From Atopobiaceae bacterium (GTDB lineage Bacteria; Actinomycetota; Coriobacteriia; Coriobacteriales; Atopobiaceae), in NCBI GenBank assembly GCA_022655215.1, contig JALCUE010000001.1, positions 186,001 to 250,000 on the forward strand: a stretch of 64,000 nt of DNA. Reading direction: 5' to 3'. The position numbers and the translations under genes were made by a program. Under the pieces are notes generated by a model. The model made no database searches, was not told the DNA's origin, and worked only from the letters and a program-made list of their open reading frames with translations. Below are positions 36,013 to 46,482 of this stretch, in pieces (position 1 is the stretch's first letter; every line of letters begins with the position of its first letter).

Positions 36013-36044
36013 GCGGATGGGCCTCGATTCCGAGGTCCATCCGC
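36013..36044 (+). terminator. Strong hairpin terminator after M20 dipeptidase gene
   Basis: A continuous 14-bp stem (GCGGATGGGCCTCG with CGAGGTCCATCCGC, one G-U pair) closes an ATTC loop, then CTCTCTCGCC follows. It is 36 bases past the stop codon. Confidence 0.82.
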
Positions 36045-36158
36045 CTCTCTCGCCTCGATCGCGCGCCTGTTCGCGGCTGGCTCGCGCATGAGCGTGCCGA
36101 TATGCGATATGGTTTGAGCCGCTGAGTGTCCACGTCGTCACACGAGAGGTACCGTCAC

Positions 36159-37562
<1,404 letters not shown>

Positions 37563-37624
37563 TTGCATGTGAGACCCAAGGCGGTGGTCTTCCTCTGCCT
37601 GCGAGGTCCCACCATATGGGCCGC

Positions 37625-37658
37625 TTGCCTTTCCTGTTCCATCTGTTATAGTACAGAT
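37625..37658 (+). promoter_or_regulatory. Promoter with overlapping GntR-type palindrome
   Basis: A -35 (TTGCCT, 37625-37630) and -10 (TATAGT, 37647-37652) are 16 bases apart. The -10 sits exactly inside a perfect palindrome, ATCTGT-tatagt-ACAGAT (37641-37658). The adjacent GntR-type regulator is the natural ligand and would block its own promoter. Confidence 0.7.
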
Positions 37659-37683
37659 AGAACAATGGAAGGGAGGGCCCACG

Positions 37684-38124
37684 ATGGTCATCACGGTTGA
37701 CGGATCCTCGTCAGACCCCATCTATCAACAGCTTCGATCGCAGGTCATCGCGGCCATCGCCTCCGGTGAGCTTTCGCCGGGAGATCCCATGCCATCCGTG
37801 AGGTCGCTTGCGGGGGACCTGGGAATCAACCTACACACGGTGAACAAGGCCTATGCGGTCCTGCGTGACGAGGGCTACCTGCTCATGCGCGGCAGGGCCG
37901 GTGCCGTCGTCGCGGATCGTGGGGCCGATGGCGTTCGGCGTGCGCATGAGGAGCAGGAGGAGCTCATGGCCGAGGACCTGCGCCGTCTCGTCCTCGCACA
38001 CAAGGCTCGCGGTGGGTCGCGTGCGGGGTTCCTCGACGCGGTCGAAACCGCCTTGGATTCCGTGTTCGAAGGGAATGACGGCATGGATGACGGCTCCGCC
38101 GCCACCGAAGGGAGCTCTAGATGA
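37684..38124 (+). CDS. GntR-family (YtrA-type) transcriptional regulator
   Basis: 146 residues. The winged helix is at about residues 10-75 (PIYQQLRSQVIAAI, then LGINLHTVNKAYAVL). Only a short helical tail follows, which is the YtrA-type arrangement found with small transporter or membrane-protein genes. GGAAGGGAGGG precedes the ATG. The gene overlaps the next by four bases (ATGA), and a palindrome overlaps its -10. It most likely represses the operon until an unknown cell-envelope signal appears. Confidence 0.9.
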   Translation: MVITVDGSSSDPIYQQLRSQVIAAIASGELSPGDPMPSVRSLAGDLGINLHTVNKAYAVLRDEGYLLMRGRAGAVVADRGADGVRRAHEEQEELMAEDLRRLVLAHKARGGSRAGFLDAVETALDSVFEGNDGMDDGSAATEGSSR

Positions 38125-39236
38125 CTGCCGAGACATTGGCGTTCCTCGTCCTCACCATCATGACCGTGCCGCTTGTCGGCATCGTGTCGATGGCGTTGCC
38201 CTGGGTGCAGAGGGAGGGGGAGGTCTTCGCGGTGACCATTCCGACATCCGCCTGCGATGACGTCCGCATCCGCGGGTTCAAGGTCCGGTACACGCTTGCC
38301 ATGGCCCTGGTCACGGCCGGCGCCACCGCACTCGTCGTCTCCGCCGTCATGATGGGAGGGCAAGGTCCCGCGACCGTCTCGCTCATCGTCGCGGTCCTCC
38401 TCATCCCGGCGCTCTCCTTCGCGCTCATGCTCCTCTTCCGTTCGAGGACCATGGGCTTGAAGCGCGAGATGGGCTGGGAGACGACCTCGGCGAAGCACTC
38501 GGCGATCGTCGCCGAGGTCGACATCCCGGGTCCCGTCTCGCTTGGCTGGGAGGCGCTCAACGTCCCGGTCATCATCGCCACGTTTGCGGTGGGCCTCATC
38601 CTTTATCCGAGCATGCCGGACCAGGTTCCCATGCACATGGACCTGACGGGCGCGGTCACCGACTGGACCGCCAAGAGCACTGCCATCATCGTCTTTCCCG
38701 TGCTGGTCCAAGTGGTGATCCTCGCGTCCATGGTCCTCGCACACTGGGGGATAACGCACTCGAAGAAGGCGTCCTCGCCCTCCGCGCCGGTCTCCTCGGC
38801 CTATGCCTATGGCCTCTACGCCCATGCCCAGAGCGTCCTTCTCGTCGTCCTCGGCGTCGTCATCAACCTCGCGATGGTCTGCATCCCGCTGTCGTTCGCG
38901 GGAATCATGACCCTGCCCGTCGCCGCACTCGTCGTGACCCTCGTGGCCATGGTGTCCGCGGTCGCCTCGATGGTGATGGGCCTGGTCTATGGTCAGGCGG
39001 GCTCGCGTATCGTGGCGCGTGTCGAGGCCGCGGCCGACATGCCTGCCGATGACGACTCGCATTGGGCGGCCGGGGTCCTCTATGTGAACCGCGACGAACC
39101 CGCCCTGTTCCTCCCCGAGAGGTTCGGCATGGGCTGGACGGTCAACCTCGCGCGCCCGGCCGTCTGGGCCATCATCGCCGGATTCGTGGCCGTCATCGTG
39201 GCGCTCCTCGTCTTCAGCATGACGACCTTGGGTTAG
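38121..39236 (+). CDS. DUF1648/DUF5808 membrane protein
   Basis: 371 residues with about eight membrane helices. The central DUF1648 segment shows YPSMPDQVPMHMDLTGAVTDW; the C-terminus carries the DUF5808 pattern, NRDEPALFLPERFGMGWTVN. Its reading frame overlaps the GntR-type gene by four bases, so the regulator and membrane protein are translationally coupled. Proteins of this kind are often found next to GntR/YtrA regulators and are thought to be sensors or permease-like, but no biochemical role is established that I can state. Confidence 0.85.
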   Translation: MTAETLAFLVLTIMTVPLVGIVSMALPWVQREGEVFAVTIPTSACDDVRIRGFKVRYTLAMALVTAGATALVVSAVMMGGQGPATVSLIVAVLLIPALSFALMLLFRSRTMGLKREMGWETTSAKHSAIVAEVDIPGPVSLGWEALNVPVIIATFAVGLILYPSMPDQVPMHMDLTGAVTDWTAKSTAIIVFPVLVQVVILASMVLAHWGITHSKKASSPSAPVSSAYAYGLYAHAQSVLLVVLGVVINLAMVCIPLSFAGIMTLPVAALVVTLVAMVSAVASMVMGLVYGQAGSRIVARVEAAADMPADDDSHWAAGVLYVNRDEPALFLPERFGMGWTVNLARPAVWAIIAGFVAVIVALLVFSMTTLG

Positions 39237-39249
39237 GGGGTGCCCGGGC

Positions 39250-41700
39250 CTATCGGTCGGGCTCGGCCTCGATGGAGCGGACTATGTCCACCATCACGTC
39301 GTCGCCCGTGAGCGAGCAGAGCAGGGTCGCGAAGTTCCTTGCCACCGGGAACACCTCCGCGTCCAGGGAGGCCTCGGCGCACTCCATGAGCCCGTCCGAG
39401 ATCTGCTCCGTGGGGGCGATGGGGATGCCGTGTGCGACGAGGGCCGCGTCGACGGCAGCCCCGTCCGCGAGTTCGTCGGGACCGTCGGCGTTCGTGAGTT
39501 CCAAGGTGTGGAGCTCCATTACCGCCAAGGTCGAGCAGCTCGACTGGAACGTCAGGCTCTTCCTGTAGCAGGCCCTCGCCGCGAGCAGGTTCGCGCCCTT
39601 CCACTCCATGAAGGCGAGCCTGTAGTAGGCGATGCCGAGCGTGTCGGGGTCGTGTGCCACCTCGAGCAGACGCAGGAGAGAGTCGATGGCCGAGGAATAG
39701 TCGCCCAGCGTCTCGTGGCACCTCGTCTCCCGCAGGTATCCCTGGCTGCCCAGAGGGTCGAGCTCCACGCAACGGCGGGCATGTGCGAGGGCGGACGTGG
39801 CGTCATCGGTGAGCAGGAGTGCGGAGGACAAGACCAGCTGCGCGTCGTAGTACGAGTCGGGCACGAGCCTGACCTCTCGACCCTCGGTCGGGTGGAGCCG
39901 GTTGAAGAGGGCACGCTCCACGTAGCTCTGGAAGGCGTGCCAGGTGACGAGCCCCGTGTCCTCATAGGTGCCGGCGGCATCGATGGGCCTCAGGGCCGCC
40001 GTGAGGATCCTCACCGCCTTGGCGGGGTCCTTCGCCTCCAGGAGGTCGGCCGAGCGTCGCACGGCCTGCGTGAGCTCGTCTCCGCTCACGAACTCGTCCT
40101 CGACGTCGAGGAAGTTCTCCTCGGAGAGGGTGCCGTCTATGAGCTTGGAGACGGTGCGGTCGGCCGAGGAGCGCACCGTGGGATCGGGATCGTCACGGGA
40201 CATGCCGAGGATGAGGCTCACGTTCTTCTCGGTCGAGGAACCCAGCTCTCGCGCGATGTCGGTCGCGACGTGCTCGCGACGTGCCTCCTCGTGGATGCCG
40301 AGCCCGGCGACCGTGTCGGTGCCCAGACGACGCGCGATGTCGCCGTCGAGCCTACGGTCGGACAGGTCGACGGATTCGTAGCGCCTCGCGGGGCAGAACC
40401 TCTCCTCCTCGAGGGAGAAGGTCTGGACGACGGGTTGGAGCACGCCGTCCTCCAAGGAGAGGGTCGCCGCGAACGACTCGTACGTGGCCACGGGGTCGGA
40501 GACGGCCGTGAGGTCGAGCGCGAGGAGGCGTTCCCGGTCGAAGTCGACGGAGTAGTGGCAGGTGTGGCTCGTGGAGGTGTCGAGCACGCCCGCCACGAGG
40601 ACGTGAGAGATCCTCTCGGAGCAGCGCAGCACGTGGGAGGCGACGAGGATGCCCAGACGGAGGGCGTATGCGCTCGCCTGCTGCCTGCGCATGAGGCCCG
40701 TGGTGGGCAGCATCCTCCCGAGCTCCGCGGACCAGTAGGAACGTGGGAACACCTCCGACGGGGTGACGGCGACCTCCACGGCCGCGGCCCCTCCCGCCAC
40801 GTTCGTGCGGAACGACGTCTCGAGTCGGAAGGGGACCTGGAAGGTCTCGAGGCCCACGGCGATCGCCTGGCGAACGGCCCACTCGCCGTCGCCCTCGGAC
40901 CCGTCACGGCTCGAGCCAGGCTCGTCCAGGGCTGGGAGCTGAGAGCAGATCGAACTCATGAGCTGCTGGTTGATGAGATAGCACTGCTCGAGGGTCTGCG
41001 AGTCGGGCTCGGGCAGCACGGCATGGGCGAAGTGGACGGAGTTCATGGCCGCCTCGAGCGAGAGGATGCGGAGCCTGGCGCCATAGCTCAGCGTGTCATC
41101 CTCGCAACGCAGGAAGAACAGCCCGCTGCGATGAGGACGCACCATGCGGACCGCCGGCATGTCGATGTCGTTCGAGAACAGCCCCGCCTCCTCGAGGGAG
41201 CGGGCGAGGAAGCGCTCGAGCCCGCTCGGGGGCAGCGTCCCCGCGGGCAGATCATCCCTGGCGGCCTCACGGGTGCGGATGTCGCCCACGGCGAGCTTGA
41301 GGGTGGCCAACGGGTCGTCCGTGGCGTCCAGCGTCGAGACGAGCGCCGCGTAGTCGAGGCGGGACGTGGCCACCTCCTCATGGGTCACGCTCGTGGGGGC
41401 TTCCTGCCTCGCGATGGGTTCGAGTCCGAGGTTGACGGCCTGCTCATGCGCGAGCTCGGGGGAGGGGGGTACGGGAAGGCGCCGGCCGGCGGCGCCGCGG
41501 TACATCCTGGCCGTGATGCGGGAGACCGCCACGCCGCCGATGCCGGCCGCGACGAGGTATCCCGCGGTCGTGGCCGCGGCGAACGAGCCGCCGTGCGTCA
41601 TCGCGAAGGCGGCCAGGACGAGCCCGATGGCAAGGACGCATGCCGCCGCCACCGCGATCCCCTTTACCTGGCCTCTCTCCTGCGGCGTCATCTCGCCCAT
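39250..41700 (-). CDS. Large membrane-anchored protein with C-terminal TPR-like repeats
   Basis: 816 residues. Two membrane helices at about 12-32 and 40-60 anchor the N-terminus. A long, unrecognised middle (about 75-560) follows, with a central beta-rich segment. The last 250 residues are helical TPR-like repeats (ALAHARRCVELDPLGSQGYL, then YLRETRCHETLGDYSSAIDSL). TPR regions bind other proteins. GGGAGG precedes the ATG at 41700. The gene converges on the DUF1648 gene and is divergent from the metal regulator. I do not recognise the middle domain. Confidence 0.8.
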   Translation of the reverse strand: MGEMTPQERGQVKGIAVAAACVLAIGLVLAAFAMTHGGSFAAATTAGYLVAAGIGGVAVSRITARMYRGAAGRRLPVPPSPELAHEQAVNLGLEPIARQEAPTSVTHEEVATSRLDYAALVSTLDATDDPLATLKLAVGDIRTREAARDDLPAGTLPPSGLERFLARSLEEAGLFSNDIDMPAVRMVRPHRSGLFFLRCEDDTLSYGARLRILSLEAAMNSVHFAHAVLPEPDSQTLEQCYLINQQLMSSICSQLPALDEPGSSRDGSEGDGEWAVRQAIAVGLETFQVPFRLETSFRTNVAGGAAAVEVAVTPSEVFPRSYWSAELGRMLPTTGLMRRQQASAYALRLGILVASHVLRCSERISHVLVAGVLDTSTSHTCHYSVDFDRERLLALDLTAVSDPVATYESFAATLSLEDGVLQPVVQTFSLEEERFCPARRYESVDLSDRRLDGDIARRLGTDTVAGLGIHEEARREHVATDIARELGSSTEKNVSLILGMSRDDPDPTVRSSADRTVSKLIDGTLSEENFLDVEDEFVSGDELTQAVRRSADLLEAKDPAKAVRILTAALRPIDAAGTYEDTGLVTWHAFQSYVERALFNRLHPTEGREVRLVPDSYYDAQLVLSSALLLTDDATSALAHARRCVELDPLGSQGYLRETRCHETLGDYSSAIDSLLRLLEVAHDPDTLGIAYYRLAFMEWKGANLLAARACYRKSLTFQSSCSTLAVMELHTLELTNADGPDELADGAAVDAALVAHGIPIAPTEQISDGLMECAEASLDAEVFPVARNFATLLCSLTGDDVMVDIVRSIEAEPDR

Positions 41701-41778
41701 GCTCGCCTCCCGCCTTCGTGTCCCTCGTGCCTTTCACCCAATGGTACCCGCAAGTCCCGACGGAAAGCCACGATGGTG

Positions 41779-41837
41779 TTGCGTTCCCGCCGCTTTCGTG
41801 TATCCTCATAGGTGAACATATGAGCAAGCATTCATAT
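41779..41837 (+). promoter_or_regulatory. Promoter and ArsR-type operator before the zinc regulator
   Basis: A -35 (TTGCGT, 41779-41784) and -10 (TATCCT, 41801-41806) are separated by 16 bases. Immediately downstream is an A+T-rich inverted repeat, ATATGA-8-TCATAT (41818-41837), similar to the ATATGAA-type operators bound by SmtB/CzrA regulators. The site is next to the start of the ArsR-family gene, which probably represses itself and the following ATPase. Confidence 0.72.
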
Positions 41838-41851
41838 ATAAGGGAGCGAAG

Positions 41852-42202
41852 ATGGACGAGCACGACGTGGACAAGGCCGGCGAGGGTCACCGCATCGCCG
41901 AGTACCTGCAGGATGACGAGGTCATCTATGACACCACCCAGATGTTCGACGCCCTGTCCGACTACACGCGTTTCCAGATCCTGGGGGCCCTGTGCGAGAG
42001 GGACCTATGCGTGGCCGAGCTCGTGGACGGGTGCCACGTCTCGCAATCGGCCATCTCGCACCAGCTGAGGCTCCTGCGCGACCGCGGCCTTGTCTCCGTG
42101 CGCCGCGACGGCCAGCGCTCCGTCTACTCGCTCGACGACGACCACGTCCGCACGCTCATATCCGTGGGCCTCGAGCACGCGGGTGAGAAGGAAGGCCGAT
42201 AG
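41852..42202 (+). CDS. ArsR/SmtB-family metal sensor (zinc type)
   Basis: 116 residues, one winged helix (DNA-reading helix VSQSAISHQLRLLR). The C-terminal helix contains D96, H98, H109 and E112 in the spacing DxH-10-HxxE, the alpha-5 zinc site of SmtB/CzrA sensors. The alpha-3 motif is DLCVAEL with one cysteine (C53), so it lacks the full Cd/Pb site of CadC. It would leave its operator when zinc or similar metal binds, releasing the following ATPase. GGGAG precedes the ATG; the ATPase starts two bases after its stop. Confidence 0.9.
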   Translation: MDEHDVDKAGEGHRIAEYLQDDEVIYDTTQMFDALSDYTRFQILGALCERDLCVAELVDGCHVSQSAISHQLRLLRDRGLVSVRRDGQRSVYSLDDDHVRTLISVGLEHAGEKEGR

Positions 42203-42204
42203 CC

Positions 42205-44370
42205 ATGGAAGACCCCACGTTCTCCTACTACGTGACCGACCTCGACTGCCCGTCCTGCGCGCTCTCCTGCCAGAACGCCGTGCGCAACCTCGAGTGCGTG
42301 GAGGACGCCAGCCTGAACTATGCCACGGGGACGCTCGAGGTCGAGAAGAAGCCGGCGGCCGAGGTGGGCCATTGCCGCAGGCACGTCCTCCAGACGGTGC
42401 GCGAGTGCGGTCACGACCTCGATCTCACGGACACGGAGAGGGGAGAGCTCGAGGCCGAGCGCCCCTGGCTGGTCGAGCATCGCGAGCAGGTCCTCATGGG
42501 GACCTCCGGCGTCGCGCTCGCGGCGGGTCTGCTGTGCGAGAACCTCCTCGCGCAGGTCGCCGCCGCCCGCGTGTTGTTCGTCATCGGCGCCGTGGCGGGC
42601 GTCGCCTACATCCTGCCCATGGCCGTCTCGGCCCTCCGCCGCCGCACCTGCGACATGAACGTCCTCATGACCATCGCCGTGATCGGGGCGCTCGCCATGG
42701 GGTGCTTCGAGGAGGCGGCCGTCGTCATCTTCCTCGACCAGGTGGGGGAGTGGCTCGAGGGATGGTCCATGCGCAAGACCCGCGGCTCGGTCACGCAGCT
42801 CATGAGTCTGGCGCCTGACATCGCCCATGTGGTGTCCGCCGACGGCACGACCACGGACGTGGACGCCGACGACGTCGAGGAGGGCACGCTCGTCCGCGTG
42901 CTCCCCGGGGAGCGCGTGCCCCTGGACGGCCGCATCGAGAGCGGCTCGTCATCGTTCGACGAGGCCCCCGTCACCGGCGAGTCGGTGCCCGCGGACAAGA
43001 CGGTGGGCGACGACGTGTTCGGTGGCACCCTCAACACCTCCGCCGTGGTGGAGGTCACCACCACGAGCGACGCCGACGAGTCCACCTTGGCCCGCATCAT
43101 CGCCATGGTGCAGGGCGCCCAGGCCGAGAAGGCCCCCTACGAGGCGTTCGTCGACCGGTTCGCCGCCGTCTACACGCCCGTCGTGGTCGCGCTCGCCATC
43201 GTGGTGGGCGTGGGCGTCCCCCTCGTCATGGGACTCGTCTCGGGCTTCGCCTCCGTCGAATGGTACTCATGGGTCTACCAGGCGCTCACGCTCCTCGTCA
43301 TCGCCTGCCCCTGCGCGCTCGTCATCTCCACGCCCGTCTCGTTCGTCTCGGCAATCACGCGTGCGGCCAAGATGGGAGTCCTCGTGAAGGGTGGGGCCTA
43401 TTTCGACCTCGCCTGCAAGGTGGACGCCATCACCTTCGACAAGACGGGGACGCTCACCAGCGGCGAGCCGAAGGTCTCGGCAGTCCGCGTCATCGGCGAC
43501 GCCTCGGAAGGCGACGTGCTCGCCGTCGCGGCCGCGCTCGAGGCGAACTCGACCCACCCGCTCGCGAAGGCCGTGGTGGAGAGGGCGTCCGCGGACGCGA
43601 CCCCCGTCTCGGCCACCGAGGTCGAGGAGGTCGTCGCGGGCGGCATGCGCGGCGTCGTCTCCGGCCTTCCCTGCTCGGTCGGCAAACCCGCCTTCGCCGC
43701 GCTGGAGGGAGAGCTGGGCGAGGAGGTCACCTCCGCCGTCGACGAGCTCACGGGGACCGGTGCCACGGCCCTCGTCGTCATGCGCGACCATGCGCCGCTG
43801 GGGGTGATCGGCGTGGCGGACGCGATCCGCGAGTCCACGCCCGACGCCCTTGCCCGTCTCCATGACCGCGATGGCATCTCCACGCTCGAGATGCTCACGG
43901 GTGACAACCGCCGCGCCGCCCAGGCCGTGGCCGCCACCGCCGGCATCACGCAGGTCGCCGCGGAGCTCCTTCCCGACGGCAAGGTCGACGAGGTCCGTCG
44001 TCTCCAGGCCGAGGGCACCAAGGTGGCGCATGTGGGCGACGGCATCAACGACGCCCCCGCGCTCGCCGCGGCCGACCTCGGCATCACGATGGGTGCGGCT
44101 GCCTCCGACACCGCCCTCGAGGTCGCCGACGTGGCGCTGCTCTCCGGGGACCTCGCCCAGCTGCCGTCGTTCTTCGAGCTTTCGCACCGCACCATGAACG
44201 TGGTGCGCGAGAACATCGTCTTCGCGATCGCGGTCAAGGTCGTGATCATGGTGCTCGCCGTCATGGGCATCGCCAACATGTACATGGCCGTGTTCGCGGA
44301 CACGGGCGTGGCCCTCATCGTCATCCTCAACGGGATGCGTCTCATGACCAAGGTCGATACGCGCTTCTGA
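42205..44370 (+). CDS. P1B-2-type heavy-metal ATPase (Zn/Cd/Pb exporter)
   Basis: 721 residues. The N-terminal HMA domain carries LDCPSCALSC, the actuator loop is TGES at 257-260, the metal-path motif CPC (in IACPCALVIST) is in the membrane, and the phosphorylated aspartate is D412 in DKTGT, followed by GDGINDAP. The last membrane region has ADTGVALIVILNGMRL, the aspartate-containing signature of zinc/cadmium/lead exporters. It is translated directly after the zinc-type ArsR gene. It exports divalent soft metals across the cytoplasmic membrane. Confidence 0.93.
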   Translation: MEDPTFSYYVTDLDCPSCALSCQNAVRNLECVEDASLNYATGTLEVEKKPAAEVGHCRRHVLQTVRECGHDLDLTDTERGELEAERPWLVEHREQVLMGTSGVALAAGLLCENLLAQVAAARVLFVIGAVAGVAYILPMAVSALRRRTCDMNVLMTIAVIGALAMGCFEEAAVVIFLDQVGEWLEGWSMRKTRGSVTQLMSLAPDIAHVVSADGTTTDVDADDVEEGTLVRVLPGERVPLDGRIESGSSSFDEAPVTGESVPADKTVGDDVFGGTLNTSAVVEVTTTSDADESTLARIIAMVQGAQAEKAPYEAFVDRFAAVYTPVVVALAIVVGVGVPLVMGLVSGFASVEWYSWVYQALTLLVIACPCALVISTPVSFVSAITRAAKMGVLVKGGAYFDLACKVDAITFDKTGTLTSGEPKVSAVRVIGDASEGDVLAVAAALEANSTHPLAKAVVERASADATPVSATEVEEVVAGGMRGVVSGLPCSVGKPAFAALEGELGEEVTSAVDELTGTGATALVVMRDHAPLGVIGVADAIRESTPDALARLHDRDGISTLEMLTGDNRRAAQAVAATAGITQVAAELLPDGKVDEVRRLQAEGTKVAHVGDGINDAPALAAADLGITMGAAASDTALEVADVALLSGDLAQLPSFFELSHRTMNVVRENIVFAIAVKVVIMVLAVMGIANMYMAVFADTGVALIVILNGMRLMTKVDTRF

Positions 44371-44418
44371 TCCGTCTCTCCCGCTCTCGGCTCGCCGCGT
44401 TGCGCTAGCCTTGTGTCG

Positions 44419-45828
44419 ATGGAAGACGTGCGCCTTCGGGCGCGACCAGCCGAGGGGGCCCGTTCGTTGGAGAGGGACGCGATCGCATCACGGGGTGGCA
44501 CGGGGGATCGTGCCACCCTGAGCCCGCACCACATGCCCGTGCGCTGGCACGAGACCGTGACCGCCTCCGATGGGCTCGCGGTCGACGCCCCCATCGACGA
44601 CAAGGCGACCATCATCTGCCGCGCCGGTCTGCTGCTGCTCTCAGGCGGCACTGGAGGTTGGCGCGTCCGTGACGAGATGAACCGCATCGCCCGCGTCCTG
44701 GGCGTCACCGTCATCACCGACGTGAGCCTCATGGACATCGAGTGCACGGTCGTCGACGGCGACCAGTCCTTCTCCGAGGTGGTGGCCCTTCCCACCTCGG
44801 GCGTCAACACCGAGCGCATCTGGCTCATGGAGAAGTTCACCCATGAGGTCGAGGCGATAGGACATGAGCTCACGGTGCAGGAGTACCACGAGCTCATGGA
44901 TGACATCGAGCACAGACGCCCCAACTACTCGCCGCTCCAGGCGGGGCTCGCCTCCGCCCTCGCGTGTGCGGCCTTCGTGTTCCTCCTGGGCGGGGGTCTT
45001 CTTGAGATGGCCTGCGCCTTCGTGGGTGCGGGCGTGGGCAACTACGTCCGTCGCCGCATGCTCGACCACGGCCTCAACCAGTTCTTCTCGATTGGTGTGT
45101 CGGTCGGTGCGTCATGCGTGTGCTACCTCGTCTCCCTCATGCTCATCTCCCTGGGCGATCCCAACGCCATGACGCACGAGGCGGGCTACATCGGGGCGAT
45201 GCTGTTCGTCATCCCGGGCTTCCCCCTCATCACGAGCGGACTCGACATCATGCAGCTCGACATGAGGAGCGGGCTGGAACGCCTGGCCTACGCGGTGTCC
45301 GTGATCGTGGTGGCGACGCTCGTGGGCTGGATGGTGGCGAGTATGGTCCAACTCTGGCCGGACGACTTCGTCGACCTGGGGCTGTCTCCCGCGGTCATGT
45401 GCGGCCTGCGCCTGGTGGCGAGCTTCTGCGGCGTCTTCGGCTTCTCGGTCATGTTCAACAGCACGCCCAGGATGGCCGCCACGGCCGGCGTCATCGGCGC
45501 CGTCGCCAACACGCTCAGGCTCGAGCTCGTCTCCCTCGGCGGCATGCCCCCCGAGGCGGCCGCGTTCCTGGGCGCGCTCGCGTCCGGTCTTCTCGCCAGT
45601 GCCATAGGCCGCAGACTTGGATTCCCCCGCATCTCGCTCACCGTGCCGTCCATCGTGATCATGGTGCCCGGCCTCTACATGTACCGAGCCGTCTACTACA
45701 TGGGCAGCTTCGCCGTGGCGGACAGCATGAGCTGGCTCATGCGCGCGGTCATGATCGTGGCCTTCCTGCCGCTGGGCCTCGCCCTGGCGCGTGCCCTCAC
45801 GGACAGGCGCTGGCGTCACTGCAGCTGA
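44419..45828 (+). CDS. ThrE-family threonine/serine exporter
   Basis: About 469 residues. An N-terminal cytosolic domain of about 120 residues (RAGLLLLSGGTGGWRVRDEM) is followed by two blocks of about five membrane helices, the fused DUF1212 and ThrE_2 arrangement. Marker stretches include GGGLLEMACAF, VIPGFPLITSGLD and PSIVIMVPGLYMYR. ThrE proteins export threonine and serine driven by the proton gradient. The ATG at 44419 (GTG at 44413) has no clear ribosome site. It follows the metal ATPase by about 50 bases but probably is not part of metal resistance. Confidence 0.88.
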   Translation: MEDVRLRARPAEGARSLERDAIASRGGTGDRATLSPHHMPVRWHETVTASDGLAVDAPIDDKATIICRAGLLLLSGGTGGWRVRDEMNRIARVLGVTVITDVSLMDIECTVVDGDQSFSEVVALPTSGVNTERIWLMEKFTHEVEAIGHELTVQEYHELMDDIEHRRPNYSPLQAGLASALACAAFVFLLGGGLLEMACAFVGAGVGNYVRRRMLDHGLNQFFSIGVSVGASCVCYLVSLMLISLGDPNAMTHEAGYIGAMLFVIPGFPLITSGLDIMQLDMRSGLERLAYAVSVIVVATLVGWMVASMVQLWPDDFVDLGLSPAVMCGLRLVASFCGVFGFSVMFNSTPRMAATAGVIGAVANTLRLELVSLGGMPPEAAAFLGALASGLLASAIGRRLGFPRISLTVPSIVIMVPGLYMYRAVYYMGSFAVADSMSWLMRAVMIVAFLPLGLALARALTDRRWRHCS

Positions 45829-45969
45829 GCAAGCCGCGAGCGAGAGGGGCGCGCGAAGCGGGCGTCCTTTATCCGACCTTAACGTCCGGGGCCCGTCCTT
45901 CATGCCGACTTTAGGGTTCGGGCGCGATGATTGTCTCGTCAAGTGGGAGGACGACGAGAGGAGATCGCC

Positions 45970-46476
45970 ATGGCCATGGACGACGAGGCGGTACTGGATG
46001 CGGGCATGGTCGTCTCAGGCGACCTCAGCGAGACGATCTCGGCGCTTCAGCTCGAGGGCATCGAGCGCACGGCGAGGGCCCATGTGGTCCCCAGCCTGGG
46101 CCATGAGGACCGCATGGTCACCGAGAGCGCCCAGGAGGTCGAGGAGGGCCAGATCGTCCTCGTCTACCCTGGTGAGCGCATCCCGGTGGACGGCGTCGTC
46201 GTGGAGGGCTCCGCCCTGGTCGACGAGTCGGCTCTCACGGGCCGTCACGTGCTCGTCCGTCATGCGGCGGACGAGCACGCTTCCGTCCTGGGATTCTCCC
46301 GTGTGATCAAGGGCAGCGTCGCCGTCCGCGCCACGAGCTCCTTCGCCGACGACGAGTACGTCCGTGACATCTGTGACGGCTCCCACGCGGCTCGGCTCAC
46401 CTTCGTCCGCGTGTTCCTTGCGATCGTGGCCCTTGCCTGCGTGGCCTCGCTGCTGGCCGGTATCATCATCCGTTAG
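45970..46476 (+). CDS. Orphan P-type-ATPase actuator-domain protein with membrane anchor
   Basis: 168 residues. Residues 56-135 read like a P-type-ATPase actuator domain: VEEGQIVLVYPGERIPVDG, then VVVEGSALVDESALTG. After TG the conserved ES of TGES is RH (T90-G91-R92-H93), and the later GTxN loop is absent. There is no CPC, no DKTGT phosphorylation domain and no nucleotide domain. A membrane helix ends the protein (about 146-167). GAGGAG lies before the ATG. It converges on copA and sits next to the zinc ATPase operon. It may be a remnant, or a decoy or regulator that binds neighbouring ATPases; no active enzyme is possible as read. Confidence 0.8.
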   Translation: MAMDDEAVLDAGMVVSGDLSETISALQLEGIERTARAHVVPSLGHEDRMVTESAQEVEEGQIVLVYPGERIPVDGVVVEGSALVDESALTGRHVLVRHAADEHASVLGFSRVIKGSVAVRATSSFADDEYVRDICDGSHAARLTFVRVFLAIVALACVASLLAGIIIR

Positions 46477-46482
46477 GGGACG

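Noticed and set aside
35978..36158. Possible T-box leader before asnS
   Set aside because: The main hairpin fits termination of the M20 gene, and no T-box sequence is recognisable.
44371..44418. Possible coupling of the ThrE gene to zinc resistance
   Set aside because: No ribosome site or operator links them, and ThrE has no known metal role.
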